A stretch of 64,000 nucleotides of DNA from Labia minor. Taxonomy: Eukaryota > Arthropoda > Insecta > Dermaptera > Spongiphoridae. The translations under genes were made by a program, and so were the position numbers. Shown piece by piece: positions 62,838 to 64,000 of the stretch; the first letter of the stretch is position 1, and every line of letters begins with the position of its first letter. Below the pieces are notes generated by a model. It made no database searches and was not told the DNA's origin. It saw nothing but the letters and a program-made list of their open reading frames with translations. The stretch is from contig OY720346.1 of the NCBI GenBank assembly GCA_963082975.1, positions 71,229,267 to 71,293,266 on the forward strand. Direction: 5' to 3'.

Positions 62838-64000
62838 AACAGCTATATTTTTTTTAGGTATATATTAAAAGAATAGATAAATGAATGTCTAAAGATATGA
62901 TCAAAATAAAATTGTATAATCGTTTAATAATTTTAAACAAATTCTTCTACCAGGATATTCTAAATAAAATTAATTTTGATGATTAATATTTATTAACTGC
63001 ATACATTTAAAGGATTTATACAAAAACGTTTAAAAATAATGTTAAGAGAAAGTAAAAAAAAAAACTTGGGCATTTTCGCGTAAAGAAGAAGAAACAAAAT
63101 TTTGTTTAATTATTTGTTTTATTTGTTTTATTATTAATGCATTATTAATTTCCTTTCTGCTCTGAAAAAAATGAATTTACTTCCAAAAATATTTTTTTAA
63201 AATAATTTATCATCCTTTTTCTAAAGTGACCCCTTATGTACAATCATAAACGTAATTGTTTATAGTTTTTCAATTTCATTAACCTCTAATAAATAAATAA
63301 AAATAATAAGTAGTTAACCTGGATGAATGATTTTCAAATTGTACATTTATCATCCTTATCATCTCATTATTATTCTAAATGATTTTATTGACCAATTATT
63401 AACTAAGGAAGTAAATTAGATTTTACGGTATCTATTTGAATGCATAGAAAGAGGTAAACATTCAAATTAATTACCTAATTTATATCTCTATAGAAATATG
63501 ATTTTTGATAAAATTATTATATAAATTAAAATTGAACCATATTTGTGTACAGTTCCAAACCTATCTAAGAGTTTAAATTTAAAATTAATTTTCTATTTAT
63601 TGAGCAATTTTTTAAGAATTGAAAAGAAATTATGAATTTTTAATAAATTCAAAAATAAAGACTAAATGAAATTTCTTAATTAATTATAAAAATTATAAAA
63701 AATTATAAAAAAAAAAAAAAAATATAATAATAAAAATATTTTTCAATAAAAATTAATTGAAATGAATTAGAAACTTGTAAGATTTACATTTTATACAGTT
63801 TTTTAAGACCCTTAAAATCGGATATTATATATTAGAGAGAGGTCAAATGGCCATTTCCTCCATTCCAAAGGGATCAAGGCCTCTCACAAATGCTAATTAC
63901 CCTCGCACCAAACACATACCATAATATTCCGAACCGGATTCTTTCTTTCTTCGATATATTTATTTATTTATTTTATTCTTCTTTCAGACATGGAGATCTT
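62838..64000. other. AT-rich stretch without recognised genes, to window end
   Basis: Long A/T homopolymers (63705-63725) and no convincing reading frame. 63835-63950 is somewhat GC-richer (TCCATTCCAAAGGGATCAAG) but unassigned. Confidence 0.4.

Overview
Organism and character. This is AT-rich eukaryotic nuclear DNA with few genes, built mostly of transposable elements, degenerate repeats and recent duplications. Arthropod origin is inferred from the mobile elements (BEL/Pao, hAT, THAP/P-like, non-LTR retrotransposons) and from a nuclear copy of mitochondrial cox3 joined to trnG. That copy reads open only with the invertebrate mitochondrial code (TGA as Trp), and cox3-trnG is the usual arthropod order. 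I do not name a species. All translations and repeat comparisons were made by eye; repeat edges without a target-site duplication (TSD) are good to about 10 bases.

Layout. 1-13.0 kb: broken retrotransposon pieces (non-LTR ORF1, Ty3/Gypsy integrase tail), a foldback element carrying the cox3/trnG fragment, then a degenerate patchwork of direct and inverted repeats. These include three copies of a GC-rich hairpin repeat, a tRNA-like sequence, and several families of interspersed repeats carrying tetranucleotide arrays. 13.0-50.7 kb: the core, a cluster of five intronless paralogues encoding F-box/LRR-like proteins. Gene 1 (minus) faces gene 2 (plus, truncated) across a palindromic THAP-type element. 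Gene 3 (plus) is intact. Gene 4 is wrecked by a nonsense codon and two hAT insertions. Gene 5 is open for 420 codons and stops about 44 codons early. Genes 3, 4 and 5 sit in tandem on a duplicated unit: upstream block, promoter block, gene, and a spacer of about 9-12 kb. The spacer (18.9-30.9 kb and 37.9-47.1 kb, plus a truncated third copy at 49.8-50.7 kb) carries a dead LINE, hAT MITEs nested to three levels, and an exon-like fragment of an FLVCR-type transporter gene. 50.7-64 kb: more repeats, one complete but non-autonomous BEL/Pao retrotransposon (52177-56398, gag-protease only), an element bristling with a TAGATGACA motif (57.1-58.3 kb), and two degenerate LINE fragments.

How it fits together. 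The only plausible host protein genes are the F-box/LRR-like genes, whose predicted role is substrate recognition for SCF-type ubiquitin ligases. Their promoter block, with an inverted CCAAT box and a conserved leader, recurs in front of genes 3, 4 and 5, in short form in front of gene 2, and as an orphan. Two THAP-type elements abut the same 8-bp word, ATTTGCTC, in two of these promoters. Elements present in both spacer copies predate the tandem duplication; those in one copy only postdate it, so the window records a relative history of duplication, insertion and gene decay.
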